Positions 32,754 to 44,251 of a DNA stretch of 64,000 nucleotides are shown here, piece by piece. Under the pieces are notes generated by a model. That model saw only the letters and a list, made by a program, of their open reading frames with translations, was not told where the DNA came from and searched no databases. This DNA is from Toxonevra muliebris (lineage: Eukaryota; Arthropoda; Insecta; Diptera; Pallopteridae). The first letter of the stretch is position 1. Every line of letters begins with the position of its first letter. The DNA is taken from positions 144,726,998 to 144,790,997 of the forward strand of contig OY829326.1 of the NCBI GenBank assembly GCA_963691655.1. Reading direction: 5' to 3'. A program made the translations under genes and the position numbers.

Positions 32754-34550
32754 CACTGAAAAAAAAAATTACTAAATCTTAGGAAATCTTCCTAATTTTA
32801 AGGAAAAAATGGGAATGAAATTGCTCCAAAGTTACGTGATCTTTGAATGTAGGAAATTTACTTACTTATTATTAGTAAATTGTGTAACCTTAAGCTAAGG
32901 AAATTTTCTTTGCCTTAAGTACGGGATTTCCTATACGTTATGAAAAAAAATACTTGTGATAAAGAACTAAAGCATTTAATAGTAGTAAATTTTTTATTTT
33001 TTTTAGGAAAAGTTTTACTTATTTCAAGGACAAATATACCTCAATATGAGGACAAAAATAGTTATATTAAAGAAGGTGCTCCTTAATTTAAGGCGATGTT
33101 TTCCTTGTACAGGGGAAATATATCATAGATTTAAGGATATATTTTCTTTAAACCAAAGTAATTTTTACCTTGGAATAATGGTTGTAAATCCTAGATTTAA
33201 GATAATTGATTTGAAATAAAATACAATTTTGACTGAAATTTAAAACTTTTATTCATGTATTTCATTGCATTTTACGTATGTAGATATATAATTTTAATAT
33301 TATAATATAAAGTAAATTTAAATTTTTGTAAGTTGAACAATTTTATACATATGTATATGTGCATATTTATACAGTATATATACACATTTTAGTTTACAAG
33401 TTTTTCATTTATAGGTTTATAATAATTTTAATTTAAAAGAATACTTTGGGTATTAAGAAAGTTTTATTTTTTACTTGATAAAGATGTGTTGGTGGAAAAA
33501 GGAAATTTTTTTAATTTTAAAAGTAAATCCACATTTTTATTAAGTAAGAAAATTTCTTGAATTTTATATGCAGTAAATTCTGAACTGTAAGTCCAAATAA
33601 TAAAGTTCTTCTTATACATAGTACTATATCGTTTACAATACAAATAACATAAAAATTTTTCAATAATTTCGTCCATGTATATTTTTTTAAAACAATTAAA
33701 AATTGTGATATGTTTGCGCAAAAATGATCAATTGTTGATAGAGAATGAAAGTATTTGAAGTATTCATAATTTTTATGCAAGAACTGCGATTTTCCTTACT
33801 TGCTTGAACTTGGTCGATATTTAGTTTTTTGAAGAGATCTACGCCGCCTGTATCTTTGACTCGCTCTTTAAATAAGGGTGTTACAGTACAGCAAAACTGG
33901 CTCCAATTATCTAACAGAAGATCTTCTTTGCCGGGAAATAATTGTTTGAAGTCGGATTCAATCTTTGAAAATAGAATTGAAATTAAACTAAATATTGCAA
34001 TATACCAACAAGTAATAACGAAAACACACATGATTGAAAACTTACCAAGCGAAACCCGAAACTTTGTTTTAATGATGGCCACGCTTCTAAGATGTTATGC
34101 AATGAAGGAGTACTTTTGAAAAATTCCTGTCGATATGTAAAAGTGAGCTGCCACTTATAAAGAAGTTCATCGTAAGGTTCTGTGCTGAATTTCAACCAAT
34201 TTTTTGCTGCTTCGTCATCAATACTGGAATTGTAATCTATAAACATGTGCAAAAAATTGGAATAATAAATTTACATCAACAAATTTAAAATAAGATACTT
34301 TTATGACAGGAAACAATTTCCTATATATTAGGAAACGTGACCTGAAGTGTAGGAATTCGTCTTAAAATTAAAGAAATTTTTACTTATATTTAACAGTTAC
34401 AAATTGAGGAAAAATTTTTACTTCGTATAAGGAAACGAAGTCATTACTTTAAAGATATTTTTCATAGAGTATAGGAAAAAATACTTCAGCTTAGGAAAAA
34501 AATTTAAGGAACTCGTTTCCTTAGATTTAGTACAGTCTTTTTTTTCAGTG
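32754..34550. mobile_element. TA-flanked DNA transposon carrying a spliced-looking gene fragment
   Basis: The left end is TA|CACTGAAAAAAAAA and the right end TTTTTTTTTCAGTG|TA. Outside these TAs the RTE-like LINE reads continuously, which independently fixes the 1797-bp insertion. Both ends carry many TTAAGGAAA-type repeats. The right-centre of the element, on the minus strand, holds protein-like exons with consensus splice sites. No transposase motif was seen. Its terminal design matches the element at 1365-2416. Confidence 0.75.
33800..34236 (-). pseudogene. Intron-containing gene fragment of unknown function inside a transposon
   Basis: Two exons are visible. Exon a (34236 to 34046) follows an acceptor TTTATAG and ends at a donor G|GTAAGT. 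The 83-nt intron ends TTTTCAAAG. Exon b (33962 to 33800) ends at a donor A|GTAAGG. The splice between them is in phase, giving about 118 codons. Conserved-looking patches are EAAKNWLKFSTEPYDELLYK, ILEAWPSLKQSFGFRL and, across the junction, SDFKQLFPGKEDLLLDNW. I do not recognise a catalytic domain. The WP-LK and DF-P-K-LL-W pattern resembles a widespread uncharacterised animal protein family, from memory only. First and last exons were not found, so whether it is captured host sequence or the element's own gene is open. Confidence 0.5.
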
Positions 34551-35014
34551 TATGGTGGCTCAATAAACTGCGTTTTTTGCTTCGCTTCACGACACTCTTG
34601 GCCGTACTTCAAATTTCTGTGCCAACAGTGGTAGCCTAGGATCTCTTCTTCACCTTTACATATAGAGCGAAAGATGTGTTTCCATTGCGCCCATAAATCA
34701 TCAAATTGATAGATGTTTTGTGATAGGAGAAGTAAGAGTCGATTGGCGAAGCCTTGGGTTGTCTGTTGTGATTGTGTTTTCGATATCCAGTTTTCTTTTC
34801 GTATATATCCGTACACTTTTTGCTGCATAGAAGCCTGTGGTGACTATGGTAGGAAACAAGAAGTGGTCCGAGTTAATGTTTCGTCTACGCACGTCTAGCA
34901 TAATGAAAGCGTGTCTCCGTTGATCACAGCATGATCAAGTTAGTTCCTTCTTTTGCCATCAGAGGACCGCCAAGTGGCTTTATAAATGTTGAGATGTTCA
35001 AATATATGGTGCTG
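34551..35014 (-). pseudogene. RTE-like LINE: end of endonuclease and linker
   Basis: The minus strand reads FEHLNIYKATWRSSDGK, then MLDVRRRNINSDHFL (C-terminal part of the AP-endonuclease-like domain), then NRLLLLLSQNIYQFDDLWAQ and YGQECREAKQ in the linker to the polymerase. It joins the 31310-32753 segment once the DNA transposon is set aside, and the 36338-36730 segment once the LINE at 35020-36335 is set aside. Confidence 0.65.
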
Positions 35015-35019
35015 TTATG

Positions 35020-36337
35020 TTCCTTGTTAAGACCTATCTTATTATATGGAGTAGTGGTCTGGTGGAAAGCGCTTGAATGCAAAGCAACGCTCAAACAATT
35101 TGAGAGGCTTCAACGTCTCATTTTTGTGGGTGTCACGGGGGCACTGACATCCACTTCCACCGAGTCTCTCAATATTACACTAAACCTACTACCTATAGAT
35201 CTTTTTGTGAAAGGTGTGGTTTTCAAAACCGGACTCAGATGAAAAGAAAGTAATAGTTTCAAGGTTGGTTCGACTGGACACTGTAATATTGACAATATCG
35301 AACATATTTCTACAGACTATCAACAACCTTCCTTACATCTTGGCCGAAGATTTATAATTAAAATTTCGTCAAAAGAGTCCTGGCTTAAAAGATCTAGTGA
35401 CCGGGCCAATATAACTGTGATATACACTGACACCTCTAAAACTGAAGTTAGCGTAGGTGCAGCATACTTTGTGCTTAGCACTAATACCAAAATTTTTTTC
35501 AAACTTCCCGAGAGTTGTAATGTTTTTCAAGCTGAAATAGAGGCAATATATATGGCTTCGTGGGCAGCGTAAATGATATGCGAATAATTATTTATGCAGA
35601 CAGTCAATCTGCTCTGAATGCCTTGGATAGTCATACTATAAAGTCTAAATCGGTGATAAAATGCTACAACTCCCTTCAAAACCTTAGTATTCATAATAAG
35701 CTACAACTCTGCTGGGTTCCAGGACACTTTGGAATAATGGGAAATGAGGTGGCGGACGAGCTCGCTAAGCAAGGCGCAGGTCTTGAGGGAGAGCCCAGTA
35801 ACATCTCGCCATCACTCCGCTTCTATTACACAGCATTCGACAAACAACTTTACTCGCCCTCTAATAGAAGATGGAGTAGCCTAAACTCCTGCCGTATAGC
35901 TAAAATTCTCTGGCCCCAACACTCCTGTACCAAAACTGAACTTTTGCTCTTGCTGGCTCGCAAAAGAATGTAGTTTACTGGACATTGCTTTTTGAAGTAT
36001 TATGCCAAAAAGCTTGGTTTGGTGGAAAAACGACCTATGTAGGAATTGTAATGACTCTGTGACGAAGGAGACTTTGGAACATATTCTTTGCCATTGCCTA
36101 TACTAGATAGGACTCGATTAAAGACGTTAGGGAAAGCATTTTTCTTTCGTTCCTTAAATGATTTAACGAGTATAAACCTGGCTCTTCTAAAAAACTTTGC
36201 GCATACCTCGGGTACTTTCAAGCTGGAAACAGTATTGGATGTAGCTCGAAGTTCCGTTTGACTCAAGAGAGTTTGTGGTAACACTATGGACCTAGCGGTC
36301 TATGTGAGGCATTCGCCGCCACTTGTAATCTAACCTA
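35020..36337 (+). pseudogene. RNase H-bearing LINE 3' half inserted in the RTE-like LINE
   Basis: This is a 5'-truncated ORF2. It has the thumb region RPILLYGVVVWWKALECKAT and FERLQRLIFVGVTGAL, then RNase H with YTDTSKTEVSVGAAYF, FQAEIEAIYMASW, IYADSQSALNALDSH and VPGHFGIMGNEVADELAKQG, so all four acidic positions are present. A degraded Cys/His region follows (LEHILCHC near 36080). Stops and shifts occur near 35240, 35570 and 35971. It ends AATCTAACCTAACC and is flanked by TATGT on both sides (about 35010-35014 and 36336-36340), a plausible short target duplication. The RTE-like LINE reads on either side of it. Confidence 0.75.
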
Positions 36338-36735
36338 ACCTATGTACCTTGTCGTCGCAAAGTCGATCAGCCTGATATCGTTTTCGGTGGTTTTGACGTA
36401 GAAACTGAATTTTTCAATCGCTAGACCCTGCCCATCTTATCGTTTAAGTCGCCTAGCACAATTTTATTATCGGGGTTGGGCGGTGCTTTTGTCGAGAAGC
36501 TCGCAGAAGTAATTTTTTATCGCTTTGTCAGCAGTCAGGGAGTGGACAGCTAATACTGGGCACAGTCTTATGTTGAAGAATTTTGTCTTGATGCGGATTG
36601 TGGTTTGCGGTTTTGTTTCGACTTGAGACAGAGGAGCATATGGGCTCGTTTGAAAAACTCTCACAGGCTTTACCAGTACGAATCTGTACTTAATTCATAC
36701 CTTTACCGATATTCGTTATTGTCCACATAGATTTA
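36338..36735 (-). pseudogene. RTE-like LINE: endonuclease fragment
   Basis: Minus-strand patches in shifting frames include KFFNIRLCPVLAVHS, a GDLND-like block (the endonuclease 'GDFNA' motif) and TTENDIRLIDFATTRYI. This is the upstream part of the element continued at 34551-35014. The 5' end of the element was not located. Confidence 0.6.
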
Positions 36736-36739
36736 TACT

Positions 36740-38345
36740 GATTTAGCTAGGTCGTAGTGTTCGTAGTCCCACCCAGGATACGTCTCTATCACTTGCCTAT
36801 CACTTCTGCATAGGGAATAAAAAAAAATTTTCAGTATTTAATTGAACTAGTTCTAGTTCTAGTTTTCACCATTAGGTTAATTTTTTAAAATATTGAAATC
36901 AGTGCCCAGCTAGTCAGAGCCGAAATGACGAATGCAAAATAAAATGTAAGGAGTCTTTGGAGCGAAAACCTAAAACGACATGCATGTTTTTGCAGCTGAA
37001 TCTATATTTAAAAAACAAAGGAAGCCGCTATGTATACAATGACTCCTCAGGAATTTTTCAAAGTGGCCGGTGCGTTTTTGTAGCCAGGGAAGGCTATCAG
37101 CTAATACTTTTCATTCGATATTTTAAGTAAGCATTGTATCGATATATTCTACGCGATATTATGTCTGTATTATCAACTCATCAACAGTTTCGGTTACTTA
37201 CACTATTTCTGTTCTGCTACCCTCCAAAGAGCCATTTAAAAAACCGAATTGCTACTATTTAAGCAGTTGTCATTACAACTCGATTGTCAACAAAATTAAC
37301 AATTTCTTTGCTTGTAAAAAAATGTTTACTTTCAGTTACCGTTATATTGAAAGAAATTTTTAAACAGACTTAAACTTTAAGACAAAACTAAAAGAAAAAC
37401 TCTTTTCTCGTCATAAGATCTGAAAAGAAAAAAAAAAACCATCGATCAGTTGAAATTAATAAAACATTCAATATAATATGGCAAACCCACACAGAGACAT
37501 GCACTGAACGCTTCAACTTATTACTACACTACAAACTAAACTCAAAAACTCTTGAGCAAATAATCGATCAATCAAAATTTGACAAGCTGCAAATGAATTT
37601 TGCTACCAATCTTAATAAAATGTTAACTTCAAAACAATTACACAGCAACATTTCGAATGAAATGAAATGTTGAAGTTTATTAAAAACAAAACCGAAAGCA
37701 ATAAAATAAAACGCAACCAACTTAAAGATGCTGCCTGAAGCGATTAATCGATAACACACTCACTCACACACACACACACACACACGAATAAAAAAAGAAG
37801 ATACATTTCTGATTTCCAAAGAATAAACATCCACCATCTATACTGATTTTGAAGCTGTCATCGTCATTTTAATAATCGCATTTTGAAGTTTTCTTCTTTA
37901 GCTTCTTCAATGGAAATTATTATTCGTTTCTTTCTTTTTAATCAATTATGAAATGAGAGATAAAAATCGCAATAACTCAAAAATTAAACAAAAATATTCT
38001 TTTTTTTTTATAATTATTATTGAAGTTCAAAAACAACGAAATCTCTTAAAATTATTGTATATAATGGAGACACAGTAGCTGAATATACTTCAAATAGTCG
38101 ACAGTTTGTCTGTCAAATTGACATTTAAGTATTCAATGTTATGTGTGTCTGTATGTTAACCCAGTGGGGAAGAGGATTTGGTGCATTTCTTACAGAAATA
38201 GAATGAAAGCGGTAAATTTTTGTTGCTATGGAAATTTTAAAGAAGTTTTTGAAGCTTCAAAGAATTGTTTTGGATATAATATTTGTATTTAGTTTTGAGT
38301 GAGCGGTGAAGAATGAGAGAGAAGGGTGAGAGGGAATCATTTGAT
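36740..38345. other. No gene recognised; CA microsatellite
   Basis: AT-rich non-coding DNA with a CA repeat at about 37758-37783. Nothing else supported. Confidence 0.45.
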
Positions 38346-38349
38346 TAAG

Positions 38350-39570
38350 GTGAACAAACCCCGATTGTAAGATCTGATCAAAGCTTACACCAAAATTCAA
38401 ACAAAAATCAATACAAGACCATAACTGAAACCAAAAATCATTCCGATATTCATTGGAAAAATCAGACCGAAATTGAGAACAAAACTTAAACCCAAACTCA
38501 GACTCTTACATCAGACACAAATTCAGACTTTTAAATCAGATTAAAGTTAAGATCAACTTCAGACTAGAAATCGGAAAAAAATTGGCCATCAGACGCAGAT
38601 CTAAATTTAAATCAAACGGAGACCAAAATTTAGACTGGAATACAGACAGAAAATCAGATCAAATCTTAGATCAAAATCAAACCGAATTCAGACCAAATGT
38701 CACACAAAGATTTAGACTAAAAATAGTCCAAAATTCAAAGCGAAATCAAGACCAAAAATCACACTAAAATTCAGAGAAAAATCCAAGACCAATTTCATAA
38801 CAAATTTAGATCAAATAGCAATTCAAAATTTTGATCAAAAATAGATTAAAATTCGTAGCCTGAATTTTAATCAGATCCAATAAAAAATTCAAATAAAATT
38901 TCAGAGAAAAAATTAGAACCAGACTAAAATCTAAACCAATTTTTAGACCAAACTTCATACCAAAAATCACCCCAATATTTTGACCATATATCAAAGGGAA
39001 ATTCTGATAAAATCAAACTAAACGCAGAATAAAATTAAGACAAAATATAGGCCAAGTTCATAAGAAATATTAGGCCAAGACTTCGATCAAAATCAGACCA
39101 AAAATTATAGTACAAATCAGATCGAAACAAAATCCAAACCAAATTTCAAACCACATCTCAGTCAACAAACGGACCAGTTAGATAGAAATTTGAAAACAAT
39201 TTCAGAGGAAAAGTGAGGCCAAAATCCAAAGCTAAAGTATATCAAAATTCAGATCAAAAGTCAGACTAAAATTCACACCAAATCTTAGTCCAAAAATAGA
39301 CCAAAATTGAGGCCAAGAATCATCCCAATATTCAGACTACATATCAGACAAAAATTATGACCAAATCTCAGCTCAAAGTTCAGTCAAAAAACCATTTCAA
39401 TATTCATACCATAAATTAGAGAAAAATTCTGACGAAAGTTGGACCAAAAGCAGAATAAAATTAAGACTTAATTTCAATCAAAAAGCAGACCAAAATTCAG
39501 TTTTAAACTCAGATAAATAAAAACTTGGTCATAAAATAAGACCTAAAAGTCGATAATAAACCAGAAAAAA
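38350..39570. repeat. 1.2-kb degenerate minisatellite, CAGACCAAA unit, array 1
   Basis: Short units of 11-13 bases, such as TTCAGACTACATA, TCAGACAAAAA, TTATGACCAAATC and ATAGACCAAAA, follow one another almost without interruption. In places 11- and 13-base units alternate. Individual units differ strongly but all keep an AGACC-like centre and an A-rich end. The strand is A/C-rich throughout. Open frames over it (38582-38767, 38806-38994) are by-products of the repeat and are not genes. Confidence 0.8.
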
Positions 39571-41515
39571 ACATCAAGTTTTCTAAAAGTAGATAAATTG
39601 ACTTTGGAATTTCAGATTCAATATAAGTAGTTGAAGTGTAACTATATGAGAATCAGTTGCTCTGTAAAAAGGTTTAACAAATTTATAAGCTTCAGTTGGC
39701 CTTTTGCAGACGTTTTTATTCATCTTAATAAAATATTCTTCCTCCAAGAATTCAGAAGATCGCAAATTCTGGATATTTCTTTCAGAAAAACATCAATATA
39801 ATGAAAGTATTCACAAAATACAATTGACCGATTCACAAGCTGTCATATACTAACGTATAATTGTAATGTCGTATAATTTTGAAAAAAATGAGAGAATTTA
39901 TGATTAATGAGAGGATACGACACCGAGTAAGACAGCTTTTGAATTGCCCAAATATTTTGAATTTTTAAATTCGATAATCGCTTGAAGTCTTTTCCCACTG
40001 GGTTATTGAATGCATTTTACTTACTTACATATACTCTCTAAATTTTGTGATGAAGTGCATATAAAAGGCAAAAATCAAAAAATTTACATGGTATTTTTCT
40101 TACAGGTTGAATGGTTAATACTTATTTAGTTGATAGTTGATGGCAACCCACACGTTGATATATTTTTTTCTTTTCCAATGTATACTAAATGACTTAACAA
40201 TATTTTGTTGTTGATGTTTTTGGTGTTATCGTTACAGACAAGAAACATAATGATCATCATGATTATGATGATGAAGTTTAGTAAGCATGCGCTGACTGAC
40301 GAGTGGTAGTAAATAACTAGTAGCACCATAACCTGTAGCTTTATTAAATAAATGCCGATGACTTGACAATTTCATATTTTTCAAAAGTGATTAACAAAAC
40401 AAAAACAAATTACTGTATTTTAAAAGAACTTAACTTTGATGCACACTTGTTGCTGATATATTCCTTTACTGGTTTTTGGATAATCTGCATGTATGTGTGT
40501 ATGTGTATGCCTGTGATGTCTGTCTGTATGTGCAAAAGCGACACTTGTAAACTTATAAAATTTCTTTAATGCGCTAAAGTTCCACTTGAAAGTTTTATGC
40601 ACATATTAATAAAAAAAAAAGTTTGTTTTAAAGGAAAAGAATAATTCAAAGATTTAATACTAAGCTGAAATACAGATACAAAATGGATCGAATGGATATG
40701 GTACTGATCTGTTCAGAATCTCATCTTCGATCTACCTTATATAAAGTCTCAAAGTGTTCGTAAGAAGCCAACGTAAATTTTAGGATTTATTTCAGATGGA
40801 GTTTGGTTGTTCATTATATAACGAACGTATATCTTTAACCCAGATATGCGCAATAACCTATATGTATGTAGTACATTTAGTTAAGTTTAATAAAGTTTTT
40901 CTTTGAGTGTACAAATTGAAGTTATTATTGTTTATTTTTATGTTCCTGTTATGAATGTATGAGGAGGACGTCAAAGAAAAGGAATACAGCAGTAGTGGCA
41001 ATGACAGCTATAAATATCAAAAAATAATATGATGAAATTATGAAAAAAGAAAATAAATCAGTAAAAACCAGTAGCAACAACAGATTACCGAGTAATTACA
41101 CCGTACTACAAAAAAAGAAAACTAATTTATTTTAACACATGAAATCAAATCTCTTGGAAGTTTAAAAAGGAAAAAAAAGAGCGTTTAAAAAGTACTTAAA
41201 GTAAATGTAAACTATTACTGATGATACTGGTAATGACTACATTTGCCTCATTAAGGGAGAAGGCCACTGTGACGGCTGGTAAAATGAGTGATTTTAGGGT
41301 ATTTTTTTGATCTGTCAAATAAAGGAATATGAGGATCGTTTTATATTAATTTTATTAAGTGCACATTCAACAGTATTTCCATGAATTTTTATTCGAATAG
41401 AAAGCTTTTTAGCTTAGTTAAACAAAAACAATAAGCAATGGCTCTATACAGAATATAGAGTTGCCATGATATATATTATAGTAATTTCAATTTGATGTCT
41501 TCCATTTATGTCAGC
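39571..41515. other. No gene recognised
   Basis: AT-rich DNA with an ATGATG-type run near 40252-40275. No coding or mobile feature could be supported. Confidence 0.45.
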
Positions 41516-41517
41516 TG

Positions 41518-41968
41518 CTTCGAGCATCCTCCCCCCTTTGGAAGCTTCCAACAGCGTCATTGTCGATTGGTAATACGAAGATTTTACGAACAGCTCTTTT
41601 GACCATACCGTTGCGCGTTAGCAAGACTACGCCACTGATTGATTGAATAACTCTGCCCATTTGCCATTTTAGAGGTGGCAAGTTTTACTCTTTTAGCAAC
41701 ACCAACATGCCCGCTTGAACTTTTACGGTAGTCGATCGCTATTTGCTTCGCTGCTGAAGAAGGCTTAAATATTTAGAGCGCCATTTACCCCAGGGTTTTA
41801 ACATTAAGATCAATAACAAACTTCATCATTGATATACTAGATCCTATAGATTCTGCTGGTTCTAGTAACCTCATCAAAAGGAAGCGTAATGTCTGGACAA
41901 AGTTCCAGGTCTCTATTGAGTCTGGCATACCGCTTGCTCAACCCACTATTTATAATCATTGCGATATT
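41518..41968 (-). pseudogene. BEL/Pao retrotransposon integrase C-terminus (decayed)
   Basis: On the minus strand, reading across shifts, there are WRSKYLSLLQQRSK, VQAGMLVLLKE and NLPPLKWQMGRVIQS blocks, then MVKRAVRKIFVLPI. This is the order seen at the C-terminal end of BEL/Pao polyproteins (the W-rich YL..LQ.R block, then LPPLKW..GR). Stops and shifts abound. The hAT copy at 41977 sits in it, and some related sequence may continue from 43062. No LTR was recognised. Confidence 0.55.
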
Positions 41969-41976
41969 GATCGAGG

Positions 41977-43053
41977 CAAGGCCGTATTTAGGGGGGAGGT
42001 TTTGCGGGTTCTGACCCTCCCCGAAATGTGGAAACTTTATTCTAATTTTTGAGATTGATTGCCAATGGATGGAAAAAAAAGTCAAAATAAAATCTATTTA
42101 ACGATATTTTTTACTTCCATCGGTTTTTTTTTCTAAAAAGTCAAATATAAAAAATAAATTTGAAATCTTGTTTACACTATGCGATCAAATCCGATTTGTT
42201 TTCTTCGACATGAGGTTTGACTACGGATTCAAAAAGAGAAGCTGATACTGAGCACTCCTGCATTCATAGTTTTTCTAGGTCAGTAACTGTTTTTGATTTA
42301 AGGTTTTGTCCTGAATCAGTTTGAAAAGTTTAAAAATTAATAAAAATAGAAAAAATTATCGGATCCTTAGACTTGCTTGAACCTGAAACGTGACGTGATG
42401 GGAAGTTTTTGACCTCAGATTCGTGTTCAACGTGAAAAATTCTTTCGCAAAAACTCCATCTTATTAGCAAAACCCATGCAGTTTTAGGAGGCAATTTTAA
42501 AATGTAATTATTTTTTAACCCATTATTGCTCAGAACATCATGACTAGAAAGATCTCTTTCAATGCTGTGACTTCACGAATATAAGCCAACCTCATCGGGG
42601 TTCCTTATCATTGATGGCTCAAATTACCAATGATGATCATTTGAAAAAAATGAGCCTCTATTATTTTTGGTAACTTTTTTGAGGTTGGGTACATCATCAG
42701 TAGTGGGAAGTCAATGAGTGAATGAAATTATGTCCCCCACGATAAAAAAAAATTCATTAGAATGCACATTGAATAATATTTATTTGAAAAAATTTAATTT
42801 GATTATTCTGGGAATTTTTTGTCACTTTTGGCCATTTTTTTGAGGTTAAGATTAAAAAAAATCGGAAAATTTTTCCTAAAATTTTAATTTTATAGGGTCC
42901 ATTTAAAAATCGGTTTGATAAAAATTATTTATGAATATTTTTTTCGGGGTGGGGGAGGGGGGGGGCGGGGTTTCATTCGAAAAAATATTGAATATTTTTT
43001 TCGAATGAAAACCCCGCTACCCCCTCCGAAAAAAATTTCTGGCTACGACCCTG
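41977..43053. mobile_element. Non-autonomous hAT-type element, copy 2, perfect target duplication
   Basis: It is the same element as 12408-13502, in the same orientation: starts CAAGGCCGTATTTAGG, ends TTTCTGGCTACGACCCTG. It is flanked by identical octamers GATCGAGG (41969-41976 and 43054-43061). Unlike copy 1 it has a shorter C-run at the left and an extra inverted G-rich segment near the right end (about 42940-42985). It inserted into a BEL/Pao relic. Confidence 0.9.
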
Positions 43054-43061
43054 GATCGAGG

Positions 43062-44250
43062 GGTTAATTCCATCATTCCATCACAGCAGTTTTTAACACT
43101 GCTGCCAAGTCGGCTTGCAATTCCTTCAAACCTAGGGGTAAGATCAAACTTTTATGGTGGAACTCGAGAAAGTATAACCAAAAATTACAAAAGGGTCGTT
43201 TAAGTTACTTAGTTTCCATATAAGTTTTCTCAAATTTTCCTTTTAAGATTTATAATTATCTATTTACCTAAAAAATTCAAATTATTTAATAAATTAAATT
43301 TATATTTCTGATAAATTAATAAAATTAATTGCGTTTACAATTACGCTTAATAAATTTTGTGTAAAAACAAATATTTTTTAATCGAAAAATGACAACGTCA
43401 TCTCATTGACAACATTGCCAATAATATAGCAAACTCATGGCAAACAACCAATGGAAAATGTAGTTTGCAAACTAAATATGTTGTAATTATAGCAATTAAT
43501 TTGCAATGTTCCTTTTTTACTTCTTAACATTTTCATTTTCATTTTTCCCAATCAACGTATAAGAAATACATACATATATAAATATATACATACATATATA
43601 CTCTGACCAATGCAACAATAACAACAATAATAACAACAATTGTGCGGTAATAATTTTTTAATTGCAGTGCAACTAAAAAAAATAAAAAATAAACGAATGA
43701 AAAAGTATGGAAAAGTACAAGTTTTTGTCACCAAAGCGTACATACATAAGAAGTAAACGTGCATCTACTCTAGGTAATAATAAATAGCAATATTTACTAC
43801 TATGGAGAGTTGTACAAAACACACAAAAAACAGAAACAAAAAAAAAAAAAAAAAAAAAAACAATTTAGTAGAAGTTGAAAGAAAGGGCTAGAAAAATGAT
43901 AAATGAAGAGAGCAAGCATGCGCAAAGATTTGTCATAATTGATAACCAACACTGATGATGGCAGTAGTCGATGAGTCTTTGATGGGCTGATGAACTGAAC
44001 TTAACTGAACTGAACTGGCTGTTTGCTACGGAAGTAATAAGACTTTTTTTTACATAGCATAGAAGTTCAAGGGTGTTTCAAGCCTAGGCCCAAATTAAGG
44101 TATGTATACGAAAAAAACTGGTCGCAGTAAATATGTTGTATTAATTCAAATATGACAGTTACAGCAAATGTTGCTGTTATTAATTCGTAGAGAATTTTCC
44201 GTTTTACATTTCTGCATCATTATTTTTTCTGATTTTTTTACATTACGTAA
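43062..44250. other. No gene recognised; possible BEL/Pao remainder at left
   Basis: The first 120 bases may continue the BEL/Pao relic but no motif is firm. The rest is AT-rich, with an A run at about 43838-43860. Confidence 0.4.
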
Positions 44251-44251
44251 A

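Noticed and set aside
33464..33780. Further exons of the gene fragment in the DNA transposon
   Set aside because: The minus-strand frames here are very AT-rich, and no acceptor with matching phase could be chosen with confidence.
33829..34119. Plus-strand frame of 96 codons
   Set aside because: It lies antisense to the spliced minus-strand exons, which have splice sites and better protein character.
38350..39570. CRISPR array or protein-coding repeat
   Set aside because: Units are 11-13 bp without spacers, too divergent for CRISPR, and the frame is not maintained.
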